Part shown: in pieces, positions 1 through 10,211 of the stretch
How positions within the stretch are numbered: position 1 is the stretch's first letter
How the letters are laid out: every line of letters starts with the position of its first letter
Assembly: GCA_036346205.1 (NCBI GenBank)
Contig: JARFJB010001987.1
Span: forward strand, 391,001 to 455,000
DNA: 64,000 nucleotides
Direction: 5' to 3'
DNA from: Vesta saturnalis
Taxonomy: Eukaryota > Arthropoda > Insecta > Coleoptera > Lampyridae
Translations under genes and position numbers: made by a program
The notes under the pieces: generated by a model
Seen by the model: only the letters and a program-made list of their open reading frames with translations
Told to the model about the DNA's origin: nothing
The model's database searches: none

Positions 1-600
1 GGACTCTTGTTTTATACGCAAGTGAGTTAGTTGTAAGGAATAAGTCCAGGATATGTGGAGTATGGTTAGGGTTATCAGCCATTGTGGTGGGCTCGGAAAT
101 CTTTTGTGTGAGATCACAGGATACAGCAAATACTTCTGCACCATGACCTGCGGGATTTGTGGTAGATGAGAATTGATGCCACTTGGAGTTGTGGACATTA
201 AAATCTCCCAGAATTAATATATCGCTAGATCTAAATATTGATAAGAGGTAGTCTATTTTCAGATTAAGGTAATCAAACGGACCTTGCAAGTTATTATCAT
301 TGGGAGGCCTATACAAACAACAGTAGAATTTCATAAATTGGGGCTTAGAACATTTGAACCAAACCGGACATCCTCTTACAACGTACGTTGTCCTTGTTAT
401 ACACATACTCCTCCTTTAAGGCGAAAGTTAGAGTGGAGGTTGTATCTAGGAAATTTCATGTCAAGCAAATCAGAACTTCCAGGTGAAACTTGTATTTCTG
501 ATAGGAACAGAATGTCCCAATGTTGATTCTTTCGATCTGACTCTTCCTAGTCTTGATTTTGGCGTTGACAAATTTTTGTTGGCTTTCGACCGTTAGAGGG
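1..600 (-). mobile_element. LINE (non-LTR retrotransposon) endonuclease fragment
   Basis: Read on the minus strand from about 540 down to 1, this encodes an AP-type endonuclease of a non-LTR retrotransposon. Recognisable segments in order are a GGVCVY stretch near 420, YRPPND near 300, and LGDFNVHNSKWH near 200 (the catalytic D and N of the family's GDFN-H motif), followed by an EPTT...HILDL tail near position 20. One frameshift lies near 400. The reverse transcriptase would lie to the left, outside the window. The last ~110 bases match the truncated 5' end of the LINE at 3273-5450, so both are likely the same family. I would place it with jockey/CR1-like LINEs but cannot assign a clade. Confidence 0.8.
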
Positions 601-954
601 TGTTCCTGTCTGTCATCTTCAAGGCACTTTAACAATATTTAATTAATTAAGGATTGGTTTTATACGTTTATCAAACTGTTATATTAACACCAAGCTTATG
701 TTTATGCTCTAATCTTTTTCATGTTTCATAAATTTGTTGGAACCATTCTTACAGATATTTCCATTTACTGGATTTGTTATTAAAGCGTATAATGGATAAA
801 GTTTACATGTTCAGATAACAGTTAAAATAATTATGTAATAAATTGTATTTTTAATAATAGGAATCACACCTATCAGTTGCTATAAAAATGTAAACTAAGA
901 CCTTTTATTCTTTAAATGAGCGCATTTAATTTCACAAAAAAACACAAAAGACCT
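601..954. other. no gene recognised
   Basis: AT-rich sequence between the LINE endonuclease fragment and the last exon of the dead esterase. I see no coding signal, repeat or RNA here. Confidence 0.5.
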
Positions 955-1970
955 AAGCTTTTCCAAAATTCACTTGTTGGGTAGTTATTATTTACTATTA
1001 TTTTAACATCATCTAACGTCCCGAATGGATAAGTAATTAAAACTATCATTTGTCATCCGTTCCCAACTTATTCCATTTGCCGTTGGATGGCTATAATCAT
1101 GTGAGCAATTTTTAACCTACACCACGTACTTATGCAACACCTACCCATCTTTTACAAATGATGTTATAAAGTCAAAGACTAGATCTTTAAGATATTTTTC
1201 AGATTCAGAAAGTTCCTTTTTACTGGTGAGGAACATCGGCAAATCATCAAAAGAAATGAAATTAATTATAAAACGTACCTGTCAAGTTTAAACTGGAAAG
1301 TATCGAATTACTGATTGATTCTTTATCAAAACCATAAACCCCAGCATAAATAAGTAATTTCTGTGGCAATGAACTGGTGATCAAACATATATTGTGATAA
1401 TTCGCTCCATTCGTTATTAACTTTATCTAAGAATCAGATAGATATCTTACACGCTGTCCAAAGAAGTCCTTCATCTTTGGTCATCCACGTCAGCCAAGGT
1501 ACGTCATTAATTTCTAGATTTTTTAATTGAATGTAAGGATGTTTTGTTAAAATGCAGACTCTGACTTTGTTTATACAACAGGAGCAACAGGTGAAATCGG
1601 AAATTCCTCAAAAAAATAGAAATCATTTGTTTTTCCAACAAGTTCATCAACTGGTATTTCTTTTAATTAATTTATAGGGTCCCGAACCTTTAGTAAAACA
1701 GCTAGTTTTTTAGTTTGTTGTAATGCACCTTCTTGAATTGGCCAAGGCGCAAATATAGTGCTACTGAATGATATACCTCCATGAAATAATCCTAAACCAT
1801 AAACCCTTGGATTGTGGAGAAAAATAATGATAATAAATTGGCGCACCACCAGCTGGCTTAGGGTTACCTCCAAAATTTTCTACATGCTCTTGAATCCAAT
1901 TCAGTGCCAACTGTTGACCTTTAAGACTATTATTTTTAAGTACAGCAGCGTCTTTAGTACTAAGAAAACC
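955..1970 (-). pseudogene. exons 5-10 of the dead esterase
   Basis: Minus-strand matches to exons 5-10 of the intact paralogue lie in order. Still readable are FLSTKDAAVL (exon 5), FGGNPK joined to AGGAPIYYHYFSPQS (catalytic Ser segment lost), GALQQTKKLA and DVPWLTWMTKDEG (exon 6, catalytic Glu region kept). The short intron between exons 5 and 6 seen in gene 2 is shrunken here. Splice-like AG and GT dinucleotides remain at several borders, so this is a duplicated gene that decayed rather than a processed retrocopy. Confidence 0.8.
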
Positions 1971-3272
1971 TGTAACTTAGCTTAATTAATTGTGTCAAGA
2001 TTTATAGTTCTTTGGAAGTACACTGGTTGATTCTTTATTGATTAATCATTTTATATATTATCTGTTACAAATTAGGAAATAATCAATTTTATCCCAACTG
2101 ACGTTATTACACAGAACAATAAGCGTTGTTTACGTCATACCGGTAGCCACAGGTGGGTACTTCCTGGTTAAATATCGGAGTCTGTTTCGAGGCCTTTTCC
2201 GCTTCGGACAATCTCTCTTAAATTCTCATTTCGATTCTCTCTCACCATTTTTGCATCTCCTGGCATAACCCGGCCCATTCCCCACAAATATTTGGCTTAG
2301 TGCCCGATATCGACCACATGTAAGTTTTTATACAACACCTATACTATAAAAACACAAACGGAAGCGCTGTAGTCACTTTTTTCAACATCGTAGGAAGGAC
2401 AGAAGGTAAGTGTAGTTTACAATAATACATACAACCGAAGTTGGCTAGAAAGAACGGGATATTTGTACCTATACACGCCTATAAAACGGAGTAAACGTGT
2501 CTGGTGCAATATTATACAAAAAGTTGACCCAGTTCCTATAACCGCTATTCCAGTTCTGTTATAAATTCCTATAATAAAAGTACGTCACAAGAGTAAACAT
2601 AACTTCATTTACTTTACGTAATTTTTCAGTTCAATCCCGAGAGCAGACAGCATTTTCCTGTTTCATAATTAATCCTGAACTAATTAACGTCCAGATGCTC
2701 GATCCTTTGTGTCCTCTAACAAATGTAAAATATTTACGCCAACAATAAGTTTCCAGCTTCAAATAATTTTTTGAAGACTGAAACCCAGACCTGACAGTAA
2801 TTTATTTAGAGTACTGTGTTCGTCTCCTATGTAGATAGTAGTTTGTTTACCGCGTGAAGGTAAATCATTTTCCGGATAAGTGTTAAAACCCGTTAAGTAT
2901 AAACCACCTGCCCTGTTAGACTTGTTCGGCTTTACTTAAGAACTATTGATTAATACTCTGTGTGTACTGAATTAAAAAGTAGCTTGTAATAAAACTGTAT
3001 TTCCAGTAATTCGCCACTCGTCAAATTAAGTCCTAACCAGATTTGTTAAATAAAGTATCCTAAGCAATTTACATTCCGCACGTAAATCCTTTCTCTTAAT
3101 TAAAAACCCAATTGGTCACAGGCACTAGAACTTAATGACACCAACTAAATCGCTATGTGTAAACCCAACAAGCGTCATAAATTTTTTATAATAATACCAA
3201 GTTTCATTCGCTTCATATCATAAACAAGATCTTTTTATAATAGTAACGTTAGCATTTTCAGTTAACCATTCG
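1971..3272. other. intron 4 remnant of the dead esterase, no gene recognised
   Basis: AT-rich sequence between exon 5 of the pseudogene and the LINE tail. Apart from the possible TATA-led leader near 2345, nothing is recognised. Confidence 0.4.
2345..2420 (+). promoter_or_regulatory. possible TATA-led leader with a donor-like GTAAGT
   Basis: A TATAAAAA motif at about 2346 is followed some 60 nt later by AAGGACAGAAGGTAAGTG. The two LTR-like regions near 13637-14262 and 26203-26875 have the same kind of arrangement, a TATA box then AAGGAC then a GT(G/A)AGT donor-like end. It may be a relic of a related element inside intron 4 of the dead esterase. This rests on a weak resemblance only. Confidence 0.2.
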
Positions 3273-5450
3273 TTTTTTTTTAATAATTGTGGTCTTAGTA
3301 CAGACTAAGTTGTCCTACCGTGCTAAAGCACTCAGAAGGACTTAGGAGGATGGATAGGAGGATATTAAATTGCCAAGAGATGCCTATATACGGCTATCTT
3401 AAATTTTTTTCATATCATAAGTGAGAGGAGAACAGGAACTAGAGAGATGATTCCAGAGCTTAGAAACCGTGTAGAAGAATGTGGATTACGTCCATTTAGT
3501 ACGACAATTTAAGATTTGTTCTGCATATAGATGAGGTGAATTAGCGAACCTAGCAAAGGTGGTCCTAGATGATATTAAAGAATATAATTCATCAGCATAA
3601 TAGCCATTGTAATACTGATAATACAAAGAAAGAACTGAAACACTATGTCAGAAGGTAAGAACGGCTTATTTCTAAGCCTAACCGTTCTTTTTTGGATACG
3701 ATCAACAATATCAAGAGCGTATTGGGGAGCATCAACCCAACGGTGAGAATTATATTCCAGATGACGACGAATTTGGGTCTCATATAGCAAAAAAAGTTGT
3801 CGGGAGGAAAAGTATTGCATAGATCTGTACAAAAAGCCTTTTTTTACGAGCAACTGCTTTGATAGCTAACATAACATGGTCAACATGGATAGACTTGAAG
3901 ATTATATACATTCCTAACATAAAATAGGGTCCGAACACAAGATCTGAGCCATTCGTGCTTATAACAGGGAGTGATCGACCTTTTTTGGCGGACACAGCAC
4001 TGAGTTTTCTTAGATATAAAATTAATTAGATTATTACTACCCCTTCAAGGATACGTTAAATGTCTGTTGATTGAAATTGCCATTTCAGATTTACGGTCTA
4101 CGTTTGAGATGGAAGGTGTATTACCATTATGAGTGGAGTAAATTGAACTACAATGAACAGTGCTGTCGTCAGCAAAGCTACAGACAGAGTTAGTCATTGA
4201 AGAGGTAAGATCATTTATGTACAGCAGAAAAAATGTATGCATTATAACTGATCCCTGTGGCACACCCGTGTTAATTCCAACATCATATGAAAATAAGCCA
4301 TCAACTACGATAAGTATTCTTCTTTTGTAAATGAATCTAGAAACGCAATTAACGAGCGTCTACAACTTTTACACCGGATCGTTCTAATGTATTGTTCCAA
4401 ACATGAGAAACATGTAGAAGATTACCTGTTAAACAATTCTGCCTAGAATCATATTGGTGGTCACTAAGGAGTTTGTTCGTTTTAAGGAAAGAGAGCAGTT
4501 GCTGATTGATAGCTTTTTACATGATTTTAGACAAAACATAAGTGATGGAAATTGGTCGGTAGTTGAATGGATTGGGAATAGGTTGAACATTTGCTAACCT
4601 TAATGAAAGGACTGATACTAGTTCCGGGAAACATTCCTTTAAAGCAATAGCTGGGATATCGTCTGGGCGATCGTCTTATTGAGATCAAGCCTACTGATGG
4701 TTGATTCTAGTAGCTTATACCGAAAACGAACTGTTTTCATAATGCATGAGGAGGACGTGACTAGGAGCACATCTTTTACGGAATCATTTGATGCAAATAA
4801 ATCCACAATAAGATTGGGTTTGTCTACAGAATCTGCAACTACAGATCCGCCAAAGGATGTCATGGGGGGAAATGAGTTTTTACTGATGGCTTTAGCTAAA
4901 GACCAAAATTTCTGACCAGACCAAAGGAGATGTAGCCACTTCATTTCATTTTGTTGTTCAAATAACCTTTTAGCTTTAGTGACAAGACCTGTGCAGGTAT
5001 TTCGAGCCCGAACGTATTCTGCATGACTCTCAGCCGTTTTATTAGATTTGCATTTAGTATAAAATTTGTTTTTCAAATATGTAGCGAGAGTGATTTACAC
5101 GACTTTTTTGGAATGTATAGCTCCATGCCAATGAGTATGGCTTCAGATACTCAAAGAGCAATGTCCAAAAATGAGGACAACTTAAAACAATATTCAGGCC
5201 ATGGAAAGGTTGCATAGAAATCCCGTAAATCACTCCATTTGGCTAACTTAAAACACTACAGTGTTATTAACCACAGAGGAATTAGGGACAATAGAAGTTA
5301 TTTCTATTAGATAGTAGTCAGATGGACCCAGTTGCAAAAGAACTGAAGTTGTATAAACAAGTAGGCTTGATGTAAGAAAGAAACCTAGAAGATGTGGAGT
5401 GTGGTTAAGAGTTATCAGGAATTCTTGTAATCCCCTAACCGATTATTAGC
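3273..5450 (-). mobile_element. 5'-truncated jockey/CR1-like LINE copy A (decayed)
   Basis: This minus-strand non-LTR retrotransposon is the same family as the one at 36675-38730. A 9-base poly(A) tail sits at 3273-3281 (T-run on plus). The reverse-transcriptase part shows PQGSV, LLYINDL and FADDST (catalytic box, near 4170). The linker and N-terminal RT region lies at 4639-5076, and a C-terminal domain typical of these LINEs (YETQIRRHLEYNSH, IVDRIQKR) at about 3650-3800. The reading frame is broken by many stops, frameshifts and deletions. At the 5' end it stops inside the endonuclease domain, where sequence 5340-5450 still matches 1-110. It lies in intron 4 of the dead esterase. Confidence 0.85.
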
Positions 5451-6239
5451 ATTATACCTTGCAAACACTAGATCTAAGATTTCCTGTAATTAAAATTAGG
5501 TTATCCTGTATATAATAAATATAAGTGTAAAAACCGTAAGATATCAAGTTAAATACGTAAGTTTAAAAATATGTATAGATTTTAGTTCTACTTAGTACTG
5601 ATCTCGAGAAATTTTTTGTAGAAATCTGTAGCGTTTTGTATGCAAGCTGATAACATTAAAAGAAATATTCCTTTTAAATATTTTAAGAGAGAAACTTGAA
5701 CGACTTTAATCAATCCCGTTTTAATTGCTACTTGTCATAGACGCTTCTATGGAATTTTAAAAGTTGGTAAATTAAAGGATTTTTGCCAAATAATTATTTA
5801 TGGTCGACTGCTATCAGAATGCTGTGATTATGAAGGTCAAAATTTTTAATATTCATCTTACGGCACAACATACCATAATGTTGTGCCATAAAGTCGTCGT
5901 GGTAACGAAACATATACAGGAACTTTAGTTGTTTATAATACGTGGTATGTTCAGTTATGTTCTTATTTAGGAATTACATTTGTGTTTATATTTTTTGTTA
6001 ATTTATAAGTTGAAGTAAAATTTTAGTACTGTCGATAAATAGGTATATATTTTTAAATCTACTCTGACTTTGTTTATTTGACAGTGTATTACAGCCAGCA
6101 AATCTTATACAGTAATCTCCAAACCTCGTCGTCACCGTCAATTGAGCTAAGCCGCAAAGGAGTAAATTATAGTTGTACCAAACGTGTACCAATTAAATAA
6201 ATAAATAATAGTACAAAGGGAGGGACGTTACAGTTACAT
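5451..6239. other. no gene recognised
   Basis: AT-rich spacer between the LINE and exon 4 of the dead esterase. A short palindrome-like stretch around 5865-5885 (CATACCATAATGTTGTGCCA region) is the only structure noted. Confidence 0.4.
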
Positions 6240-6408
6240 TTCTGTAATTTTATTACATCACGATCCATTATATAGGTTGGTCCATAGTTAATTCTATTTC
6301 CAAACATAAACGCACCTCCATGTATGTAGACTAATACATCAAAGTGATCACTTCTTGACGGTTGACTCTTGGGGACGTAAATATTGAGGTATAAGCAATC
6401 TTCTGAAT
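6240..6408 (-). pseudogene. exon 4 of the dead esterase, frame still open
   Basis: This matches exon 4 of gene 2 (41129-41320). It encodes DSEDCLYLNIYVP, with the disulphide cysteine of COE proteins, then YIHGGAF, the oxyanion-hole loop with Ala in place of the third Gly, then DRDVI. The 5' border at 6408 is flanked by an AG acceptor. The (TA)n edge of the 8.6-kb inserted block begins only about 48 nt beyond it. Confidence 0.85.
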
Positions 6409-6450
6409 CTACCGTTCAAATTTAAATTGTTAAAAAATAAAATTATACAT

Positions 6451-6455
<5 letters not shown>

Positions 6456-6496
<41 letters not shown>
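6456..6496. repeat. (TA)n, left edge of the gypsy block
   Basis: About 20 TA units, directly next to the left inverted repeat. Confidence 0.9.
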
Positions 6497-6499
<3 letters not shown>

Positions 6500-6657
6500 A
6501 CTGATTTAAAACTCCCCCACTTATTTTTACTTTTGTATATTTTAAATTATTATTAAATTATTATTATTATTAGCTAAAACTCTTAATATAAAAAAAAACA
6601 TTATTGGTAGAACATGAGACTCATCAAATGGGATAGGGATCAAAATTTAGAAAAAGA
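6497..6657 (+). repeat. left inverted terminal copy of the gypsy block
   Basis: This is inverted relative to about 14728-14945. It runs from the (TA)n edge into the first codons of the gypsy protease reading frame, so the right-hand inverted copy also contains the start of that coding sequence in reverse. Confidence 0.7.
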
Positions 6658-6898
6658 ATCAACACAGCTACTACAATTACCTTTCGTCAATGTGGAAGTG
6701 CAGAAGTTAAACATAAAAGCTTTAGTGGATACGGGATCGGAAATTTCTTTAATTAAAGAAGAATTTGTAAAACAAAATGAAAAACGTTTTGAGAAAGAAA
6801 TTATTAAGGTCAAGAAATTAGAAGTTTATGCAGCAATAAATAGAAAAATTAGTGCAATTAACAGAATGTTAAGTACAAGTATTGAATTGGACGGATAA
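6614..6898 (+). CDS. gypsy pol: aspartic protease part
   Basis: This encodes the retropepsin-type protease of a Ty3/gypsy retrotransposon. The catalytic motif is at residues 36-44 (ALVDTGSEI), with Asp at residue 39. The frame ends at 6898 and the reverse transcriptase continues in another frame from about 6882, so there is a frameshift between protease and RT. No gag or zinc knuckle is seen upstream before the (TA)n edge, so the element is 5' truncated. The ATG at 6614 is simply the first in frame and may not be a real start. Confidence 0.75.
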   Translation: MRLIKWDRDQNLEKESTQLLQLPFVNVEVQKLNIKALVDTGSEISLIKEEFVKQNEKRFEKEIIKVKKLEVYAAINRKISAINRMLSTSIELDG

Positions 6899-8147
6899 TA
6901 AGTTTAATATTAATGAAAAAAGTGTCCAATATTTGAAGCTAGATAAAATCATAAGCCATGAACAGATTGGGGAGCAATATTTAACAAACTTACCACAAAT
7001 TATAGGAATTATTAAAAAGAACTTAACATTAATTGATGAGAGGCCTGGTTTAGCTAAACGTTACGAGCATAGGATAGAAATTGAAGACCTTACACCATTT
7101 CATAATAAAATTTATCCGATACCGTATTCCAGAAGAGAGCAAGTTAAGCAAGAAGTAGCGAACATGTTGAGCGAAGGAATCATTGAAAGATCAAAAACAA
7201 GCTACATAAATCCACTTGTAGTAGTAAAAAAGAAAGATGATGGATTACGATTATGTTTAGATGCAAGGAAACTCAATTCTAGAACCAAACCGCAATACGA
7301 AGTTCCTCAAAATATTGATATTTTATTAAGCAAAGTTTGGAATAAATGCATATTTTCGAAATTAGATTTAAGAAATTCATTCTGGCTCATTCCTTTAGAG
7401 AAGACGTGTAGGCAATTCACCGGATTTAGTGTCGAGGGTGAGATATTTCAGTTTAGGGTAGTTCCATTTGGACTAAGTGCATCATCGGCAGCACTTGTAA
7501 GGGGTATGCAACAAATTTTAAATAAATACGAAGAATTCTACATGCATTACATCGATGACATTCTTATATACAGCAAAAACGTGGAGGAACATGTACAACA
7601 TTTGAAAATCATAATGACAGCTTTAGCCGAGAATGGATTGAAATTAAATATAGAAAAATGTCAGTTTCTAAAAGATCAAGTTCTATATTTAGGATATGAA
7701 ATTGGAAAAAGTGGTATTAAAGTAAATAAAGAACGTTTAGAAGAAATAAGGAAGTATCCGAGACCGAGGAATGTAAGAAATTTGAGAGCGTTTCTCGGTG
7801 TTTTTAATTACTACAGGAAGTTTATATACAGATATGCAAAAATGTCTTTACCTTTAGTTGATTTATTAAGGAAGAATGTAAAATGGAAATGGGATGAAAA
7901 GAAGGAAGAAGCATTTGTAAACATCAAGGAAAATTTATACAGAAATTTAATTTTACAACACCCTAATTTTAAAGAACCTTTTAAATTAAAGACAGATGCT
8001 TCATATTGTGCGATAGCTGCAGAACTAAGCCAGATACAGGCGGAAGAAGAAGTACCTATTTGTTTTCTGTCTCGAATTCTAAAACCTTACGAACAAAAAT
8101 ATACCATTGCAGAAAAAAGAACTTTTAGCCATTGTTTATGCAGTTAA
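6882..8147 (+). CDS. gypsy pol: reverse transcriptase and start of RNase H (unit 1)
   Basis: This is the Ty3/gypsy reverse transcriptase. The conserved blocks are in order: YPIPYSRREQ and LSEGIIERS, then VVVKKKDDGLRLCLDARKLN, FSKLDLRNSFW, the fingers/palm VPFGLS, and the catalytic YIDDILIYS at about 7548-7575. RNase H starts with LKTDASYCAIA near 7990. It ends early because a run of six A (8113-8118) replaces the five A found in units 2 and 3, shifting the frame; the rest continues at 8107-8547. The first ~170 residues are unique to this unit. From 7406 on, the sequence is repeated twice downstream. Confidence 0.85.
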   Translation: MNWTDNKFNINEKSVQYLKLDKIISHEQIGEQYLTNLPQIIGIIKKNLTLIDERPGLAKRYEHRIEIEDLTPFHNKIYPIPYSRREQVKQEVANMLSEGIIERSKTSYINPLVVVKKKDDGLRLCLDARKLNSRTKPQYEVPQNIDILLSKVWNKCIFSKLDLRNSFWLIPLEKTCRQFTGFSVEGEIFQFRVVPFGLSASSAALVRGMQQILNKYEEFYMHYIDDILIYSKNVEEHVQHLKIIMTALAENGLKLNIEKCQFLKDQVLYLGYEIGKSGIKVNKERLEEIRKYPRPRNVRNLRAFLGVFNYYRKFIYRYAKMSLPLVDLLRKNVKWKWDEKKEEAFVNIKENLYRNLILQHPNFKEPFKLKTDASYCAIAAELSQIQAEEEVPICFLSRILKPYEQKYTIAEKRTFSHCLCS

Positions 8148-8782
8148 CAAATTAAAATTTTATCTCCTGGGGAATAAGTTTACAATTGAAACGGACAACT
8201 CAGTAGCTTCATTTTTGAAAACCACAAATTTTAATAATAACAGGATGTACCATTGGACTTTATTACTCCAAGAATATGATTTTGAAATTAAACATCGACC
8301 AGGTAAGGAGAATATCATAGCTGACGCATTAAGCAGGAAGGATGTGAGCAAACCGGACGTGCACAAAGTTCTTTGTGCAGCAGAACAATTAAAGACAATT
8401 TATACAAAGGAGAGGATATTAGAATCACAAGTTACTAGCAATTTAACAAGCTTAAGAAGAAAAATATTAAATGCAAAGGGGGGAATTATAAGAATTATAA
8501 AATTGTGGAAGAAATTATTATTAAGAAGATTTAAGACAAGAAATTAACAGTTGTTGATGAAATTTTAGCAAGAGAAATTATTGAAGATATTCATTTGAAT
8601 TATGGACACTTAGGAATAAGAAAAGTTTGGATGATGTTTCGAGAAAATTATTATGGGAAGAAAGATTTAGTGTTGATCAAGCGATTTATAAATAATTGTG
8701 AACTGTGCATATTGGCAAAGGAGAAGAATTATATAAATAAAAATGTAGTAAAAAGTATTAAAGTCAAGGAAGTCAGGAAGAA
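7406..8782 (+). repeat. tandem pol segment, unit 1 (1.38 kb)
   Basis: The first of three head-to-tail copies of the pol segment, running from the RT motif CRQFTGFSVEGEI through RNase H to the integrase zinc finger (KNVVKSIKVKE). Unit 1 differs from units 2 and 3 at shared sites (for example AAGTGCATC against AAGTTCATC, and CTCGGTG against CTAGGTG), so it is the outgroup copy. Confidence 0.85.
8107..8547 (+). CDS. gypsy pol: rest of RNase H, unit 1 (frameshifted)
   Basis: This continues the RNase H domain of unit 1 after the A-run frameshift. It contains KELLAIVYAVNKLKFYLLG, the ETDN active-site region, and HRPGKENIIADALSRK at the end of RNase H. The frame breaks again at a G run near 8478-8483 (six G, against four in unit 2 and seven in unit 3), just before the integrase zinc finger. 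Confidence 0.75.
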   Translation: MQKKELLAIVYAVNKLKFYLLGNKFTIETDNSVASFLKTTNFNNNRMYHWTLLLQEYDFEIKHRPGKENIIADALSRKDVSKPDVHKVLCAAEQLKTIYTKERILESQVTSNLTSLRRKILNAKGGIIRIIKLWKKLLLRRFKTRN

Positions 8783-9908
8783 GTGTAGGCAATTCACCGG
8801 ATTTAGTGTCGAGGGTGAGATATTTCAGTTTAGGGTAGTTCCATTTGGACTAAGTTCATCATCGGCAGCACTTGTAAGGGCTATGCAACAAATTTTAAAT
8901 AAATACGAAGAATTCTACATGCATTACATCGATGACATTCTTATATACAGCAAAAACGTCGAGGAACATGTACAACATTTGAAAATCATAATGACAGCTT
9001 TAGCCGAGAATGGATTGAAATTAAATATAGAAAAATGTCAGTTTCTAAAAGATCAAGTTCTATATTTAGGATATGAAATTGGAAAAAGTGGTATTAAAGT
9101 AAATAAAGAACGTTTAGAAGAAATAAGGAAGTATCCGAGACCGAGGAATGTAAGAAATTTGAGAGCGTTTCTAGGTGTTTTTAATTACTACAGGAAGTTT
9201 ATATACAGATATGCAGAAATGTCTTTACCTTTAGTTGATTTATTAAGGAAGAATGTAAAATGGAAATGGGATGAAAAGAAGGAAGAAGCATTTGTAAACA
9301 TCAAGGAAAATTTATACAGAAATTTAATTTTACAACACCCTAATTTTAAAGAACCTTTTAAATTAAAGACAGATGCTTCATATTGTGCGATAGCTGCAGA
9401 ACTAAGCCAGATACAGGGGGAAGAAGAAGTACCTATTTGTTTTCTGTCTCGGATTCTAAAACCTTACGAACAAAAATATTCCATTGCAGAAAAAGAACTT
9501 TTAGCCATTGTTTATGCAGTTAACAAATTAAAATTTTATCTCCTGGGGAATAAGTTTACAATTGAAACGGACAACTCAGTAGCTTCATTTTTGAAAACCA
9601 CAAATTTTAATAATAACAGGATGTACCATTGGACTTTATTACTCCAAGAATATGATTTTGAAATTAAACATCGACCAGGTAAGGAGAATATCATAGCTGA
9701 CGCATTATGCAGGAAGGATGTGAGCAAACCGGACGTGCACAAAGTTCTTTGTGCAGCAGAACAATTAAAGACAATTTATACAAAGGAGAGGATATTAGAA
9801 TCACAAGTTACTAGCAATTTAACAAGCTTAAGAAGAAAAATATTAAATGCAAAGGGGAATTATAAGAATTATAAAATTGTGGAAGAAATTATTATTAAGA
9901 AGATTTAA
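8595..9908 (+). CDS. gypsy pol chimera: integrase zinc finger fused to a second RT-RNase H
   Basis: The first ~60 residues are the integrase HHCC zinc finger of unit 1 (NYGHLGIRKV, then CELCILAKEK). At 8783 the frame runs without a break into a second copy of RT from CRQFTGF onward, with YIDDILIYS, TDASYC and RNase H. This order (IN finger then RT) is not a natural pol order and is created by the tandem duplication junction, which carries the extra bases GTCAGGAAGAA. The 437-residue frame is the longest in the window. Cys replaces Ser in the terminal RNase H motif (DALCRK). Confidence 0.8.
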   Translation: MNYGHLGIRKVWMMFRENYYGKKDLVLIKRFINNCELCILAKEKNYINKNVVKSIKVKEVRKKCRQFTGFSVEGEIFQFRVVPFGLSSSSAALVRAMQQILNKYEEFYMHYIDDILIYSKNVEEHVQHLKIIMTALAENGLKLNIEKCQFLKDQVLYLGYEIGKSGIKVNKERLEEIRKYPRPRNVRNLRAFLGVFNYYRKFIYRYAEMSLPLVDLLRKNVKWKWDEKKEEAFVNIKENLYRNLILQHPNFKEPFKLKTDASYCAIAAELSQIQGEEEVPICFLSRILKPYEQKYSIAEKELLAIVYAVNKLKFYLLGNKFTIETDNSVASFLKTTNFNNNRMYHWTLLLQEYDFEIKHRPGKENIIADALCRKDVSKPDVHKVLCAAEQLKTIYTKERILESQVTSNLTSLRRKILNAKGNYKNYKIVEEIIIKKI

Positions 9909-10156
9909 GACAAGAAATTAACAGTTGTTGATGAAATTTTAGCAAGAGAAATTATTGAAGATATTCATTTGAATTATGGACACTTAGGAATAAGAAAAGT
10001 TTGGATGATGTTTCGAGAAAATTATTATGGGAAGAAAGATTTAGTGTTGATCAAGCGATTTATAAATAATTGTGAACTGTGCATATTGGCAAAGGAGAAG
10101 AATTATATAAATAAAAATGTAGTAAAAAGTATTAAAGTCAAGGAAGTCAGGAAGAA
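8783..10156 (+). repeat. tandem pol segment, unit 2 (1.37 kb)
   Basis: The second head-to-tail copy. It shares derived bases with unit 3 (AAGTTCATC, AGGGCTATG, CTAGGTG, CAGAAATG) but also has private changes (CAGGGGGAAG, TTATGCAGG). It ends with the integrase zinc-finger region and the same GTCAGGAAGAA junction into unit 3. Confidence 0.85.
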
Positions 10157-10211
10157 GTGTAGGCAATTCACCGGATTTAGTGTCGAGGTGAGATATTTCA
10201 GTTTAGGGTAG
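9969..10211 (+). CDS. gypsy integrase zinc finger of unit 2, running into unit 3
   Basis: The integrase HHCC finger is repeated (NYGHLGIRKV...CELCILAKEK), then joined to the RT motif CRQFTGFSVE. The frame then breaks because one G is missing from the GAGGGTGAG found in the other two units (near 10188). A second missing base (AAAAC against AAAAAC near 10328) restores a third frame from 10351. Confidence 0.7.
   Translation: MNYGHLGIRKVWMMFRENYYGKKDLVLIKRFINNCELCILAKEKNYINKNVVKSIKVKEVRKKCRQFTGFSVEVRYFSLG

Noticed and set aside
8160..8366. 68-residue minus-strand frame repeated at 9536-9742 and 10908-11114
   Set aside because: It recurs only because it is antisense to the triplicated RNase H coding sequence.
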